A DNA stretch of 64,000 nucleotides from Earliella scabrosa (GCA_022605405.1 JABYQQ010000011.1:682001-746000), one strand, 5' to 3'; positions 53,579 to 64,000 are shown, numbered from the stretch's first letter. Numbers and translations are program-made. Notes: a model not told the origin generated them from the letters alone.

Positions 53579-54658
53579 ATGAACAACCCCCTCGACGGTT
53601 ACACCCTGCACTACTCCGCACACCCAGGACCGCCAGGCCCGCCCACCATCGGAGTAACGTACTCATCCGACCCTTCTACGAGTGCCGCCTCGCCGAGGTC
53701 ACTCAAGCGCAAGCGGAGCGACGAGGACATGACAGTGGCCGCCGTCTCTGTTTCCGTACCCGACCCCAACCATCCCCCACCAATCATCCTTCCCGGTATC
53801 CACCAGGACCCGGACGAGCCATACGTCGCGCCACCCTCCCCTGTGCCAACCGAAATTGTCGAGGATCCAGTCGAGGAGTCATGCGAGGATAGGATGGAGG
53901 CGGCGAAGGCAGCGGGTGTGAAGGTGCGCGACTTCGCATACGAGAGCTTCGCCAAGATGGGCCGCGACCCCCGGGCCCCCGAGATTTGGACGAGAGCCCG
54001 CGAGTTCCTCGTCCTCCACGACCGCTACGTCCGCCTTCACCCCACCACGCGCGCTCCCCTGCGTCCCGCCGGCAAGATCCTGTACAACCTCCTTGCCATT
54101 GGCTGGGTCACGAAGAAGGAAGCAGAGGAGAACTGGCGAGAGGACGACTGGAAGGTTGTGCACGAGTACTCCTCCCGCCCTAACGGCCCATACCCCGTTC
54201 GCATCCCCACCTCCCTGAAGAAGCCCACGGCTGCATACCGCGCCGCGCTCCGCAGGGAAGGCTTCCACGCCAAGGAAGACGACATCCCCGAGGAGTGCAT
54301 CTACGTGCCTCCTGACGAGCCAGGAATGGACGACGGCCCGAAGCGTGGCCCCTTGCCATTGCAACGGTGCTCAACAACCGTTGTCGCCCCGTCTCCCTCA
54401 CCTCCCCAGAGTACGCGCGGCCTGCCACCGGCGGACGTCCAACTCGCCAAGCGTCGCAAGGTCAGCGGTACCCCCACCCCTCCCGCCACACCATCCGTTA
54501 GCCCATCGCAAACTCTGGGACGGACTCTGTCCAGAAGCGCGAGCTTCCAGTCCGTGTCCCGTTCGGGCACTCCCCCCGCCGACCCACCTACGCCTCCGGT
54601 CCGCAACCCACGGGCTATTCAGCGCACACGCACCATGGCGATCATCCCGGTGCGGTAG
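53579..54658 (+). CDS. Conserved-type hypothetical protein with nuclear signals
   Basis: Intronless, 359 residues, start in the good context CCACCACCATGAAC. The protein has three parts. A Pro-rich N-terminus carries a classical basic signal (SLKRKRSDED). A compact central domain, about residues 100-245, is rich in Trp, Arg and charged residues: RMEAAKAAGVKVRDFAYESF, APEIWTRAREFLVLHDRYV and GWVTKKEAEENWREDDW. A Ser/Thr/Pro-rich tail has a second basic signal (LAKRRKVSG). The two basic motifs suggest a nuclear location. I do not recognise the central domain. Codon use is strongly GC-biased, consistent with a well-expressed gene. Confidence 0.8.
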   Translation: MNNPLDGYTLHYSAHPGPPGPPTIGVTYSSDPSTSAASPRSLKRKRSDEDMTVAAVSVSVPDPNHPPPIILPGIHQDPDEPYVAPPSPVPTEIVEDPVEESCEDRMEAAKAAGVKVRDFAYESFAKMGRDPRAPEIWTRAREFLVLHDRYVRLHPTTRAPLRPAGKILYNLLAIGWVTKKEAEENWREDDWKVVHEYSSRPNGPYPVRIPTSLKKPTAAYRAALRREGFHAKEDDIPEECIYVPPDEPGMDDGPKRGPLPLQRCSTTVVAPSPSPPQSTRGLPPADVQLAKRRKVSGTPTPPATPSVSPSQTLGRTLSRSASFQSVSRSGTPPADPPTPPVRNPRAIQRTRTMAIIPVR

Positions 54659-56131
54659 TACCCATCGCCACACATCGCCCCCAACACCATTCGTGTGTGT
54701 GGATTTGAATCCCTCGCACATCGCTTACGGACGGACGTGTAGGATGAAAGGACAGGAGCAGTGGCTGCCCGGTGATATCGAATGACTCGCGCGACATGTA
54801 TCTCTAGCACTATACAGGTAATCTTGCGCTCCCCTGTTGTCTCATAACTTAATGTTCGGATGTATCGCTCAACACACCTCTTGATCGCGTACATAAAGCA
54901 CCCGTCCCCTGTTCCCGCCATCCCCTGATCTCCTCATGACTCAGACTTTTTTGGCCTGGTGATCGTCGATACTGAACTTGAAGCACGCGCTCTGTAGACT
55001 AGCTTACTCGCGCGTACGGTCGCGTCCTAACGTCGTTTGTAGATTACTCTCACCTTCACCTTCCAATCGAGACCCGAAACGACCCGTTGTTACTTGTACT
55101 TTCTTGGTGTGCGCTTGGTTGCTTGGTCTGTCTTCTTGTCTCTTCTTGTCCATCTTGGAGAACGTGTTCGTCGACCGCGAATTGCATACATAGCATGGGC
55201 GGTGAGTGCACATCATTTGGGTTGGCTATATGCGCTCACAAAGGCATCAGGTGCGCTTTCTTGTCGGCGGTCCACGTACATGTGTTCATCCGGATGTGGA
55301 ACAAGACGAGCTCGTTGCTCTCTGTTGCTCTTGCTACCGCTTCAGACTTCTTGACTGCCTGGTATTGGAACAAGGCCCTCCACAACGCAACTCGCATGGG
55401 CAATCGCTGCTCAGCCCTCACCACTCACCATTCACCACTCACCACCTGGCACCGAGGGTATCTGCAGCGAAGTCGGAGTCGTCGCGCCACCACATACTCA
55501 TGGTCATCTCATCCTCACCGATATAACAATTCTCCCCGGCTGGACGTCGACGTCTGAAGAGCTCCCATACAGTACCTCGATATATATAGCGCCCTGTGAG
55601 TGCTGTTTTTTCGGTTTTACTGTTGTCCAATCGCTGACTCGCATCTAGGACCAAAAAGCATGACAAGCTCATGACGAGAGCGATTTCACCTAGAGGCTCC
55701 GCAGTGCCACACTCCCACCGCGGACGTGCTGACGGGGTTCTTGCGGTATAAAGGACACGTTGGCACGCATAACTGTGTACTGTGGACATGGAGTCCCTTC
55801 GTCCACGCAGCAGGTCTATCCCCTGGACATTGGACAAGGACATCCCAACACCCAGAGGTGTGTGTATTATGATCGAGTATGGGGCTCATCTAATCCCGTG
55901 TCGTGTAGATGGAGCCTCCGACCCTACCTTTCGTGCAGGCGGTGAAGATGTAGAGATCAAAGCTTCAGACGTTGCGGCCTCGCTCCCACCTGCGATCGGA
56001 GCACTAGTTCCTGTCCAGGGTCTCGCCGCCGATCTGCCCATCGAGGTCTCCTGACCACCGAATCGAAGGACGAGCTTCCTGAGGACAAGCTCGCTCGTGG
56101 AACGCGCCGTCGCGTTCGGTTCTTACAGAGA
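54659..56131. other. Intergenic region with short CACCA tandem repeat
   Basis: 1.5 kb. A run of TTCACCACTCACC-type repeats lies at about 55417-55447. At 55782-56054 there is a 90-codon ATG frame (MESLRPRSRSIPWTL) that could be an upstream exon of the ORF at 56132, but the only joining donor (GTCTCC) is weak. Nothing else is recognised. Confidence 0.4.
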
Positions 56132-56572
56132 ATGGATTCCGACGACGACGAGTACTCTTCTCACGGCGGGGACACTCTCGACAGCTCACGCAGCTCGCAC
56201 CTCCAGCTCGGCAAGCACGTCCGCATGAACGTCACCGCGCTCGTGCAGCGTCCGGACCACTGCTGGAAGACCTCCCTGGACATGCTGCCCCGCGACGAGA
56301 CCGGCTTTCGTTCCTCCGCGGGTATCGCGACTCGAGTGCCACCCAGGGGCCAGCAGCCGAGGACGACCCGCGAGATTAGCTTCTATTCGAGCTATACCAC
56401 GACATTTGGTCTTACACCCCCGCGTCGCGCGCTCCTGCAGAACGTGCTGTCGCTTGTGCGCAGCTATTCTTCCCTCCACGGCCGGACACGGCGTCGATCC
56501 TTCACGCAGTCGACATCGCGGTGTTGCGGTAGGCACGAAGGACTGCAGGAGCGAGGAGCGAGGGTACGCTAA
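56132..56572 (+). CDS. Small hypothetical protein or gene fragment
   Basis: 146 codons. The first 100 codons have the high third-position GC expected of real genes here (GAC, CTC, AAG, GTC). The protein starts MDSDDDEYSSHGGDTLDSSR and is then Ser/Arg-rich with no recognised domain. The bases before the ATG (TTCTTACAG) look like a splice acceptor, so this may be the second exon of a larger gene whose start lies near 55782. The C-terminal part loses the codon bias and may be read beyond a missed intron. Function unknown. Confidence 0.4.
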   Translation: MDSDDDEYSSHGGDTLDSSRSSHLQLGKHVRMNVTALVQRPDHCWKTSLDMLPRDETGFRSSAGIATRVPPRGQQPRTTREISFYSSYTTTFGLTPPRRALLQNVLSLVRSYSSLHGRTRRRSFTQSTSRCCGRHEGLQERGARVR

Positions 56573-57128
56573 AGTAGGCCAGGGTCAGACGGTGGACGTA
56601 AAGCCTGCCGAGGGGACGAGGAGGACCGTGTACTCTCCACTGGCTAAATTGGAGTGGTGGTGAAAGCGACTAGTTACCACCATTGTGAACCGCGCAAGCA
56701 CGTCAACAATAAATTCGAGGATGCTCTGTACTCTAAGCTTGATGCAATGTGCATGAGATTGGTTTCTACGAGAAGATCGGTGGTGTACGCAATCGGCGCC
56801 AGGCAGTCGGCATTGGCCGGCTGCATGTAAGTTCCCTGGCGAGCGAGCTCAGCTCCATCCTTGCCAATCGTTGGCCTTCATCGACATCGACACCACCGGT
56901 GCGTTTGCAGCGAATCATCATTCTCATCCTCAAAGTATACTCAACCAATCGCAGTATAGTGGCGAGGACCAATCTTCATCGGACTCCGACTCGATTTGCC
57001 GGCACCGCCGCGTCGCCCAATTGGGTCACAAAAGTTACTAGCCTCCACCGCGCTTCGTGAGTAGCCGTCATGTCTTCGCGGACCGAGCAATGTGGTGACC
57101 TGTAGAAGACGAATTATAGGGAAACACC
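56573..57128. other. Spacer before F-box gene 57129
   Basis: 556 bp with no recognised gene; expected promoter and leader of the F-box gene. No clear TATA box. Confidence 0.35.
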
Positions 57129-58784
57129 ATGTCATATGCCGCCATCACACAGGAGGAGATCTCCAGTGCGCCCAGCCAGCAGGAAGAGCTGCAACTCAAC
57201 ACACTCTGGAACGTCACCTTGCCTGTCAACAACATCCCAACAGAAATTCACGTTGAGATACTCTCTCTGCATCTCATGAGCGCCACCTTGGAAGCGTCGT
57301 CACACCCTAGGCTCGTATTCGCAGGACTCGACAAAAATTCACGCTTGGTACACGTCATGTCCGTCTGTCGATACTGGCGAGATCTGGTGCTAGGCACGCC
57401 CATATTATGGAGCCCCATCAACGTCGGACTCAAGCCGGACTGGCTCAACCTCTGTCTCATCCGCTCAGCCACATGCCCTCTTGACATTGTGTTCCACAGC
57501 AACCGCTTTCCCCAAGACCAGCTCGAGCTGTTATACCCTCATACCCATCGAATTCGATCGCTCGCCTTCCGCTTTTTGGTGGAGAACTGGAGAGGCTCTC
57601 TACGTTCCTTCCTTGACTACCCCATGCCCTGTCTGGAAGAATTGAATTATCCTCGCGATGCGTATGCCGTCGGGTCGGGGCGTGCGAGCGACCAGGACGA
57701 ATTGGATCTGTCGTCGAAGCATCTTCCTGCTCTTCGATGCCTCACGCTGGTGGGCGTCATCGCACCTCACGACTTACAAACATACGCCAATCTGCCGTCG
57801 CTGACGCTGCGAGCCTGTCGGTGCAACTTGACGATCACTCAATTCTTCGTGGCCCTGTCTGGGAGCCGCGCGCTCACATCGCTAAGCTTGTACAACATGG
57901 TGGACATGTTTCCTCGCGCTGGCGATGCCACATCACCCTCTGAGTCGATCCTATCCACGCACGATCCAATCACACTTCCTCGGCTCACGGTGCTGTTCCT
58001 CGTAGAGCGTCATACGGAATATACCGCGGCTCTCCTCGAGCGCCTTTCACTCCCCATGCTTGTCCGTCTTCAAGTTGAAGGCCGTTCGCTGGAATACGAT
58101 GTGCGCAATCCTCCCACGATCTCCAACCTCCTGCCGAAGGATGCAAAAGCGCGCCCACCCCCCGTGGCGCAGACGACAATCGCCTTCCTGCAGGTGTATA
58201 ACCATGGCTACTCGGTCTTCGGATCCATCACCCAAGGGGACCAACCTGACCAGCCAAACGTCCATCTCTTCATAGAAACTGAGGACGAGGAGACATACCG
58301 GGACAACAACCTGCGATTTGCGCTACACGATCTGATGGAAGTCTTCTCTGGAGCTCCGTTGCGGTGTCTCACCGTCAGCGCTGAACATGGAACGGTAGAC
58401 TCGGGAAAGTGGATTCAAGCCCTCCGCTCGTTTCCCAAGCTGGAGCGTCTTTGCATTGGTGGGATAGGGCAGACTCTGGTGCTATGGGAGGCCCTCGCAG
58501 CCGCCTCCGTGCCGCAGCCACCGGCATCGGAGCCTGTAGCCCCCGTATGTCCCGGTTTACGATCGGTCCGTCTAGATGGCCACCTTCCTTCCACTGTGCA
58601 GTTGCTGGACTGCATCATCACATGCTTAGTCCACCGAGCGAAGCTAGGTTCCCGTTTGGAAGCACTCGACATGGTTTTATATCATCACCCGAGTAGCCCT
58701 CACAGTTACGAGGAGTTGACGGATATCTACCTCCCCCGGCTGCAGGATCTTGTGAGCGAGGTGTCGTATACCTCAAGGAACTGA
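57129..58784 (+). CDS. F-box/LRR-like protein (type B-related)
   Basis: Intronless, 551 residues, start at CACCATGTCA. The leader (EEISSAPSQQEELQLNTLWN) is shorter than in the type-B pair. It is followed by LPVNNIPTEIHVEIL and VCRYWRDLVLGTPILW. Type-B blocks recur: NLCLIRSATCPLDIVFHS, PHTHRIRSLAF and LEELNYPRDA. The C-terminal end has the full set of signatures: SGAPLRCLTV, FPKLERLCI, LWEALAAAS, TCLVHRAKLGSRLEAL and YLPRLQDLV. Leu-rich strands fill the middle (TLRACRCNLTITQFF). It is transcribed in the same direction as the next F-box gene. An SCF adaptor role is inferred from the F-box; no target can be named. Confidence 0.86.
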   Translation: MSYAAITQEEISSAPSQQEELQLNTLWNVTLPVNNIPTEIHVEILSLHLMSATLEASSHPRLVFAGLDKNSRLVHVMSVCRYWRDLVLGTPILWSPINVGLKPDWLNLCLIRSATCPLDIVFHSNRFPQDQLELLYPHTHRIRSLAFRFLVENWRGSLRSFLDYPMPCLEELNYPRDAYAVGSGRASDQDELDLSSKHLPALRCLTLVGVIAPHDLQTYANLPSLTLRACRCNLTITQFFVALSGSRALTSLSLYNMVDMFPRAGDATSPSESILSTHDPITLPRLTVLFLVERHTEYTAALLERLSLPMLVRLQVEGRSLEYDVRNPPTISNLLPKDAKARPPPVAQTTIAFLQVYNHGYSVFGSITQGDQPDQPNVHLFIETEDEETYRDNNLRFALHDLMEVFSGAPLRCLTVSAEHGTVDSGKWIQALRSFPKLERLCIGGIGQTLVLWEALAAASVPQPPASEPVAPVCPGLRSVRLDGHLPSTVQLLDCIITCLVHRAKLGSRLEALDMVLYHHPSSPHSYEELTDIYLPRLQDLVSEVSYTSRN

Positions 58785-59420
58785 TCATTGAGGTATGTCC
58801 TCCTCCGCGTCCCGCCTCGGAATCAACGCTGATGAACACTCTACCTCGCACAAGTTGATCCGGCGGCGTGGTTCGCGGCTGAGCGATATGTTTGCATAAA
58901 AGTCACAGTACCGGATCTGCTTTTGCTAGATGCGTGTATCTAGATTGTACTGTCAACGGGTTACAGCTGAAGTCGGGTTGAAGGCACGATGGTGGACTGA
59001 GGAGCCTGGAGGAACTATCTCGATCCACCGGCAACCGCCGGCTGCTCAAGCGCGCGTCGCTCCCTGAACGTGAACCACGATCATTGTCAATCATCGTTGA
59101 CCCAGAACTCAGTGGGTAGCATACAGTGTACGAGATTACGCAAACGATCCTGGAGGTGAGTAAGTCGACATTAAACTAGGTTATTAAAGTAGTAGCTGAG
59201 CATACAAGAAGTTTGGCCTTAGTCCACGTCATCCCTCAGCCTACTTTGTAGCGACGAGGACTGAGTCAATCGAGTCAACCTTCGACTGGCGACATTTCGA
59301 CATTACTGTAAGTTGAGTCGCAGATAGAAGGTAAGCACTATTGCATCGCCAATCGCACTTCGATCTCGCAGGACGTACAAACTGACGTCCCCTTACAACT
59401 TGCAGGTTCATATCAAGACA
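58785..59420. other. Spacer between F-box genes
   Basis: 636 bp, AT-richer than the genes, with no recognised feature apart from the expected 3' UTR and promoter. Confidence 0.35.
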
Positions 59421-61087
59421 ATGAGCATGACCCCGACCCCCGACTCGGATGTCCACTACTGGCTCAGCGACGACTCCGTTCCACGTGCAGTCATCAGGGA
59501 ACGAGTATCAGAGCGCCGCCGCGGGAGCAGCTTGCGAAACAGCGGAGATACATCGAGGAAGAAGAACGGCGATTGAGCACGATCTGGAACTCCATACTCC
59601 CTATCAACCAACTCCCCCAGGAGCTCATAGTCGACATTTTCATTGCGTGCGACGACCCTGCTCAAACATGGCCGTTTGGACGGAGCAAGATTGGATGGAT
59701 ACACCTCACGAGAGTGTGTCGATATTGGCGCGAGGTCGCTTGCGCATCGCCGAATCTCTGGCGTTCTATTCACGTTCGCCGAGGTTCTGCTTGGACCGAG
59801 CTTTGTTTGATCCGCTCCGCCCCTTGTACCATTGACGTCTCGTTCGATGACTCAAGACTTCCGCCCTCTACATTTGATCTCCTCCGTCCTCACTTTAATC
59901 GCATCCGCACCTTGACTGTCTTGCCAGTCGACATGACTCCTCACCTTCCCGCCCTCCTATCAATCTTGAACAAGGGGCTACATTCCTTGGAAAATCTCAA
60001 CGTTTCATCTCCCGTCACGACCTCGACGGAACGAGTTGGGGTCGAATTGACCTCCCAACTGCACCCCAACCTGCGACGCGTTCAACTCGGTCGATCCACT
60101 ATTCCCCACGATCCAGGTGTCTACTCCAACCTCCGATCGCTAACGTTAACTGATTGTACCCGAGACGGCATCTCTTTCCATCAATTCCTCGACTTCGTCT
60201 CGGGATCACCCATAGAAGAGCTCAACCTCCGCAAGGTCCTTCACCAGTTATCTATCGATGATGCATCCACGTCCGGCTCAACTCTCCGTTGCGGGCCACC
60301 GATTGACATGCCCAGATTACGCCGCGTCAAACTTCACAACGATCCTCCACATGTTGTCTCTCACTTCTTCTCGCACATCGCTGTACCGTCCACCGCTCGA
60401 GTTTTGGTTAAAGCCTCATGCATCCGAAATGGTGACAATACTCAAGAGACTCTATCCGCTCTTCTACCCCGTCCACATGCCCGATCGCTGTCGTTGCTTT
60501 CTCAAGCCACCGAAATCTCCCTCATTGTCGATCACATCTACATGCTCCGCATCTCGTGCCCGGAAAAATACGCCTACGCCTTTGTGAGGCTCGAGGTGCG
60601 TACCGACCACATTGGATGGACACCGTCCCTTCGTCGTGCGTTCCAAGACGTCGTAGCAATCTGCTCGGGCGCTCCCATCAAGACGCTCAATATCGAGGGG
60701 TATCGTGGCGACGAGCATGAGTCTAACGATTGGCCGGTTTTGTTCGAAGGCTTTCCTGCCCTGCAATCTCTGACACTGGAGGGCGATGGAAACACGAGCG
60801 ACATATGGCAGGCGCTACATCCGACGCCAGCGTCGGCAACGGCTGACAAGCCTGTCGTTCACATCCCTTGTCCTTCCCTACGCTCGGTTCGCTACGATGG
60901 TGCATTCCCGCTGAGGGAAGATATCATGATCAAAATCGTGGAATGCCTCCGCGATCGCGCCAAATACGGGACTCGTCTGGAGCTCCTACAATTTCTCCTC
61001 TATCACGTTCGTTTCACCGACTACCGGACCCTAATGCAGACATATTGCCCGGAGTTGAAGGAACTTGTGACGAATGTCATTCATTAG
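59421..61087 (+). CDS. F-box/LRR-like protein with a short 5' intron
   Basis: The main open frame begins without an ATG. Joining 59421-59450 to 59498-61087 across a 47-nt GT-AG intron gives 539 residues starting MSMTPTPDSD, then APPREQLAKQRRYIEEEERR, which matches the charged leader of the type-B members. The donor GTCCAC is poor, so the join is tentative. Next come ILPINQLPQELIVDIF and RVCRYWREVACASPNLW (F-box region), ELCLIRSAPCTIDVSF, Leu-rich strands, and the C-terminal signatures SGAPIKTLNI, FPALQSLTL, IWQALHPT, ECLRDRAKYGTRLELL and YCPELKELV. It is a normal family member. Likely an SCF substrate receptor; substrate unknown. Confidence 0.82.
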
Positions 61088-61903
61088 AGAAGCTACCGGT
61101 CATAGGTATGTTATCTAGGTGTCTATCCGGCGTCCGATATAACTAACGTCAAGTAGGGCTTGCACTGCATAAGTTCATTCTATGTACGAAGTGTTGTATC
61201 TGCCAGCGAATTCTATGTTCCCGTTCAAGTGCACTACAGTCTACCAAATCATGCATGAACTTTCTCTCGGCTTATTGTTGCAAGAGTCACACGTTGTCAT
61301 CCATGTTGACAATGCCGGTGAGTTAATCGCTTGTTCGCACAGAGCTACATACTGATCCTGACCCTCTTCCCATCAATCGTGTAGATGCGTTCAAGTTGTG
61401 CCATGGGCGCTTCTCATGATCCGGCCTCCTCCATGCCTCGCTGATTCATCTCATGGCCTTCGCTGACATTCAGGCGGCTCATTGCTTCTTTGGTGATCGC
61501 GACTCAACCCAATCAGGTTCAGTTGCCTTCCTGCGAGGTTTCGTGGAACCGCCATGGGTCATGTGGCGCTCCGTTTCCCACGAGGAGATACAGTGCTCAG
61601 AGCGATCTCGCAAGTGCGTCTCTAAACAATCCCTTGATACAGCGAGATTAGCATATTTTCAGCGCATATTCACTGGGTGAGCATGCAGACTAGCTCGTAG
61701 TCTCGGTGAAAACTAACATCGGTATCAGATCTTGCGAACAAGTTCACTGTCGGGTATTCTATCAGGCGGGAGCAAGTTGGGTAGACCCGCCGCATGCCGC
61801 GATAGCAAGTAGATCGAGAAGCGCCCCCGTATAAATGCAAGTCAGCCTGCCTGTCCATCTAGGCGCACACTCACTCCCACCCACTCAACTACAGACCACC
61901 ATC
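61088..61903. other. Spacer upstream of the amine oxidase gene
   Basis: 816 bp with no gene. The right end contains the TATA element at 61830. Short open frames have no family signal. Confidence 0.4.
61830..61835 (+). promoter_or_regulatory. TATA box of the amine oxidase gene
   Basis: TATAAA 69 bp before the ATG at 61904. It overlaps an upstream in-frame ATG (61835), which argues that this ATG is not transcribed and that translation starts at 61904. Confidence 0.55.
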
Positions 61904-64000
61904 ATGTCTGTGCCCAACACTGCACCCAGCACCGCTACCAATGTCACGGCTTCGAGCGGTCCACTCAAAGTTCCACCATTCAAACATCCACTAGATCCTC
62001 TCACCCCAGATGAGGCATGTTCTGCATAACCGATCGTCTTGATGCTAGCGGGGACTTATCTTGATCGATCCCAGATCGTCGCCGTGTCGCTGAGCATCCG
62101 ACGGTATACCGCCGAGAAGACAGATATCAAGGCGATAAGGTTCATCACGAGCTATTTACTTCCTCCTCCGAAGAAAGCCGTGCTCGCATTCCTCGGTATA
62201 CCTTTACAAACCGGCCAAGAACCCGCATCGCCCGTCGAGATCGTTCGGAAAGCAGAGGTCGACGTGAGTTCTATGGTCTCTCCTACACCGGCGTTCATTG
62301 CTCAATGTTGTGTCCGATATCGCTAGTTCATTGATGTCGTGACTGGGTGAGTGGGAGGTAGCCATAGAGAGTCGTTGTACTGAGGATGACGTCATAGACT
62401 CGCGTACAATACCATCGTGTCGTTGCATGGCCAAGACTGGGTCGTCGACACCCTTGAGAAGCTTCCCGAGGGTGTCCAGCCCCAGATCTCCGTCGAAGAG
62501 CTGCTCTTGTGCGAGGAGATCATCAGAGCGGATGAACGTGTCATCAAGCTGGCGGGTGAAGTCGGTACGTGCCTGTGATCCTCGGCCAACAATGTCAGTC
62601 TCCAGACTCATCCGCTCCGTCCTTCTCTCAGGCGTCAAACCGGAACAGCTGCATGCAGATGGTTGGGCTATCGGCTTCGACGCTCGCTTCCCACCGAACA
62701 AGCGTGTTCAGCAGGCGCTCATGTTCGCTCGCTGGGACCGACACGAGAACCTCTACGCACATCCCCTGGTGCGCTATCTCATACAGCTCGATTGATTCTA
62801 TTCCGAGTTGCTCATTCATGCTACTAGGACTTCATCCCGGTCGTGGATTCGGTCGCGAAGGAGGTTATCCATATCGACTTCCCGTCCCAGTATAAACCAA
62901 AGACTTCTCAGACACTGTTCGACGGAACTGGAGTCAACGTCGAGCTAACTGTCGACACCACTGCTCACCCTCCCCTCGAAGAGGATGCTGAGGCCGCAGC
63001 CAACCGGAAACGTCTCCCTCCTCCGCAGAAGTCTTATGACTTCCTCCCGGACCTCCTGGCAAAGACCGAGGGGTTCAAGTTCCGTGACGATCTCAAGCCG
63101 CTTCATGTTGTCCAGCCCGAAGGAGTTAGCTTCAAGGTCGACGGTAACGTAGTCGAGTGGCAAAAGTGGAAGATGCATGTCGGTGAGCCTGAGTTTGCCG
63201 GTTCATGTCACTTGGTCGTGCTGATGTCATCGGTCTTCAGCGTTCCACCATCGTGAGGGCATCGCGCTCTCAACGATCACATACAACGACAATGGCACAG
63301 TCCGTCCTATCTTCTACCGCCTGTCCCTTTCCGAGATGGTGGTCCCGTATGGTGCGCCCGAGCATCCACACCCCAGGAAGCACGCGTTCGATGTGTGAGT
63401 GGCTTCCAACACTATGATCCGCGGGCCGTACAATAAACAAATCTTCAGGGGCGAATATGGAATGGGTACGATGGCTAACGAGTTGACGTTGGGATGCGAT
63501 TGCCTTGGAACGATCCACTATCTGGTAGGCGTCGTTTCCTTTTGCACTTGTTTGAACTTATGAGCTAACCCGTCGCTAGCCGGGGGCATATGTTGCTCAT
63601 GACGGCAAGGCCGTCGTGGTGAAGAATGTCATCTGCATCCACGAGGAAGATGCAGGCCTACTCTGGAAGCACACGGACTTCCGTGTCGGTGGTCGCGCTC
63701 AAGCTGTACGTAGCCGCAGGCTCGTGATCCAGCAGATCTGCACCCTCGCGAACTACGGTCAGTCGAATCGTGTTCATGCTCTTCAATAAGGACGAGAACG
63801 CTGACGGATAACGGGCAGAGTACATCTTCAACTACATGTTCTACCAAGACGGCAACATCGAGGTCGAGATCCGCCTCACGGGTATCCTGCAGGTCTACGT
63901 CAACGGCGAGGATGAGCCCAACCCCTTCGGGACAACTCTCGCCCCAGGGATCAACGCGCACTACCACCAGCACATTTTCTCCGTCCGTGTTGACCCCATG
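61904..64000 (+). CDS. Copper amine oxidase (primary-amine oxidase), 3' end outside the window
   Basis: Exons 61904-62014, 62075-62263, 62327-62346, 62398-62564, 62632-62768, 62828-63182, 63241-63394, 63449-63524, 63580-63757 and 63819 to the window end, 523 residues so far. The enzyme oxidises primary amines to aldehydes, releasing ammonia and H2O2, with copper and a topaquinone made from its own tyrosine. The N-terminal domains (HPLDPLTPDE, RFITSYLLPPPKKAV) are followed by the catalytic domain. The proposed active-site base is Asp377 in KHAFDVGEYGMG. The topaquinone precursor is Tyr462 in TLANYEYIF, 85 residues on, as expected. Copper ligands His512 and His514 lie in AHYHQHIFSVRVD; the third His would be beyond the edge. 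The first intron has a GC donor (GAG/GCATGT) and exon 3 is only 20 nt. No signal peptide is apparent; a peroxisomal location is possible but its C-terminus is not visible. Confidence 0.93.

Noticed and set aside
53116..53666. 173-codon minus-strand frame upstream of the gene at 53579
   Set aside because: It overlaps the start of a well-supported plus-strand gene and its TATA box; composition is low-complexity and no domain is seen.
55417..55447. Short CACCA-type tandem repeat considered as a CRISPR or regulatory array
   Set aside because: Units are only 6-13 bp and directly adjacent, without spacers, in a eukaryotic genome; it is a simple microsatellite.
61835..61903. Upstream in-frame ATG for the copper amine oxidase
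   Set aside because: It overlaps the TATAAA element and so should lie before the transcription start; the extra residues resemble no targeting signal.

Overview
The window looks like part of a nuclear chromosome of a filamentous basidiomycete, most likely an agaricomycete mushroom or wood-decay fungus. The reasons are GC-rich coding sequence, genes broken by many short GT-AG introns of about 45-65 bp, both strands used without operons, and a large family of F-box proteins carrying the C-R-Y-W-R motif. Nothing bacterial, organellar or viral was recognised, and no tRNA, rRNA or CRISPR array was found by eye.

Left part (1-30.5 kb). A Golgi-type GT15 mannosyltransferase (379-3558) is split by a 1.6-kb intron that holds an imperfect inverted repeat. 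Three intronless F-box genes follow: two in tandem on the + strand and one convergent. Next come a xylulokinase-like FGGY protein whose key residues look altered (11741-15352, minus), an AlkB-type 2-oxoglutarate dioxygenase (15945-17020, minus) and a fourth F-box gene (17716-19578). After a 3.5-kb gene-poor stretch there is a Mediator-25-like von Willebrand A protein (23079-25458, minus), a WHI2-like BTB protein (26537-27761), an LTO1/ORAOV1-type iron-sulfur adaptor (28134-29275) and an uncertain ORF (29759-30532).

Middle part (30.5-43.7 kb). A 4-kb gene-free stretch contains a clear 337-bp MITE-like element with 69-bp terminal inverted repeats (32719-33055) and a diverged direct repeat. It is followed by a 922-residue Ser/Pro-rich protein (34606-37494), a PTR2-type peptide transporter (38745-40931, minus) and apparent gene debris (41749-42897).

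Right part (43.7-64 kb). Six more F-box genes lie here: four on the minus strand (43707-52034) and two on the plus strand (57129-61087). Between the two blocks lie a conserved-looking nuclear-type hypothetical protein (53579-54658) and a small hypothetical ORF. The window ends inside a copper amine oxidase (61904-64000, truncated by the window edge).

The strongest overall pattern is the F-box family. All ten members share one layout: N-terminal F-box-like segment, long leucine-rich middle, and two recurring C-terminal signatures. One adjacent pair (4555-6246 plus 6633-8324) recurs in the same transcriptional order but inverted about 40 kb away (50237-48573 plus 48091-46430). This points to segmental inverted duplication of a two-gene unit. 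Exon structures below were worked out by hand from splice sites and frame continuity.
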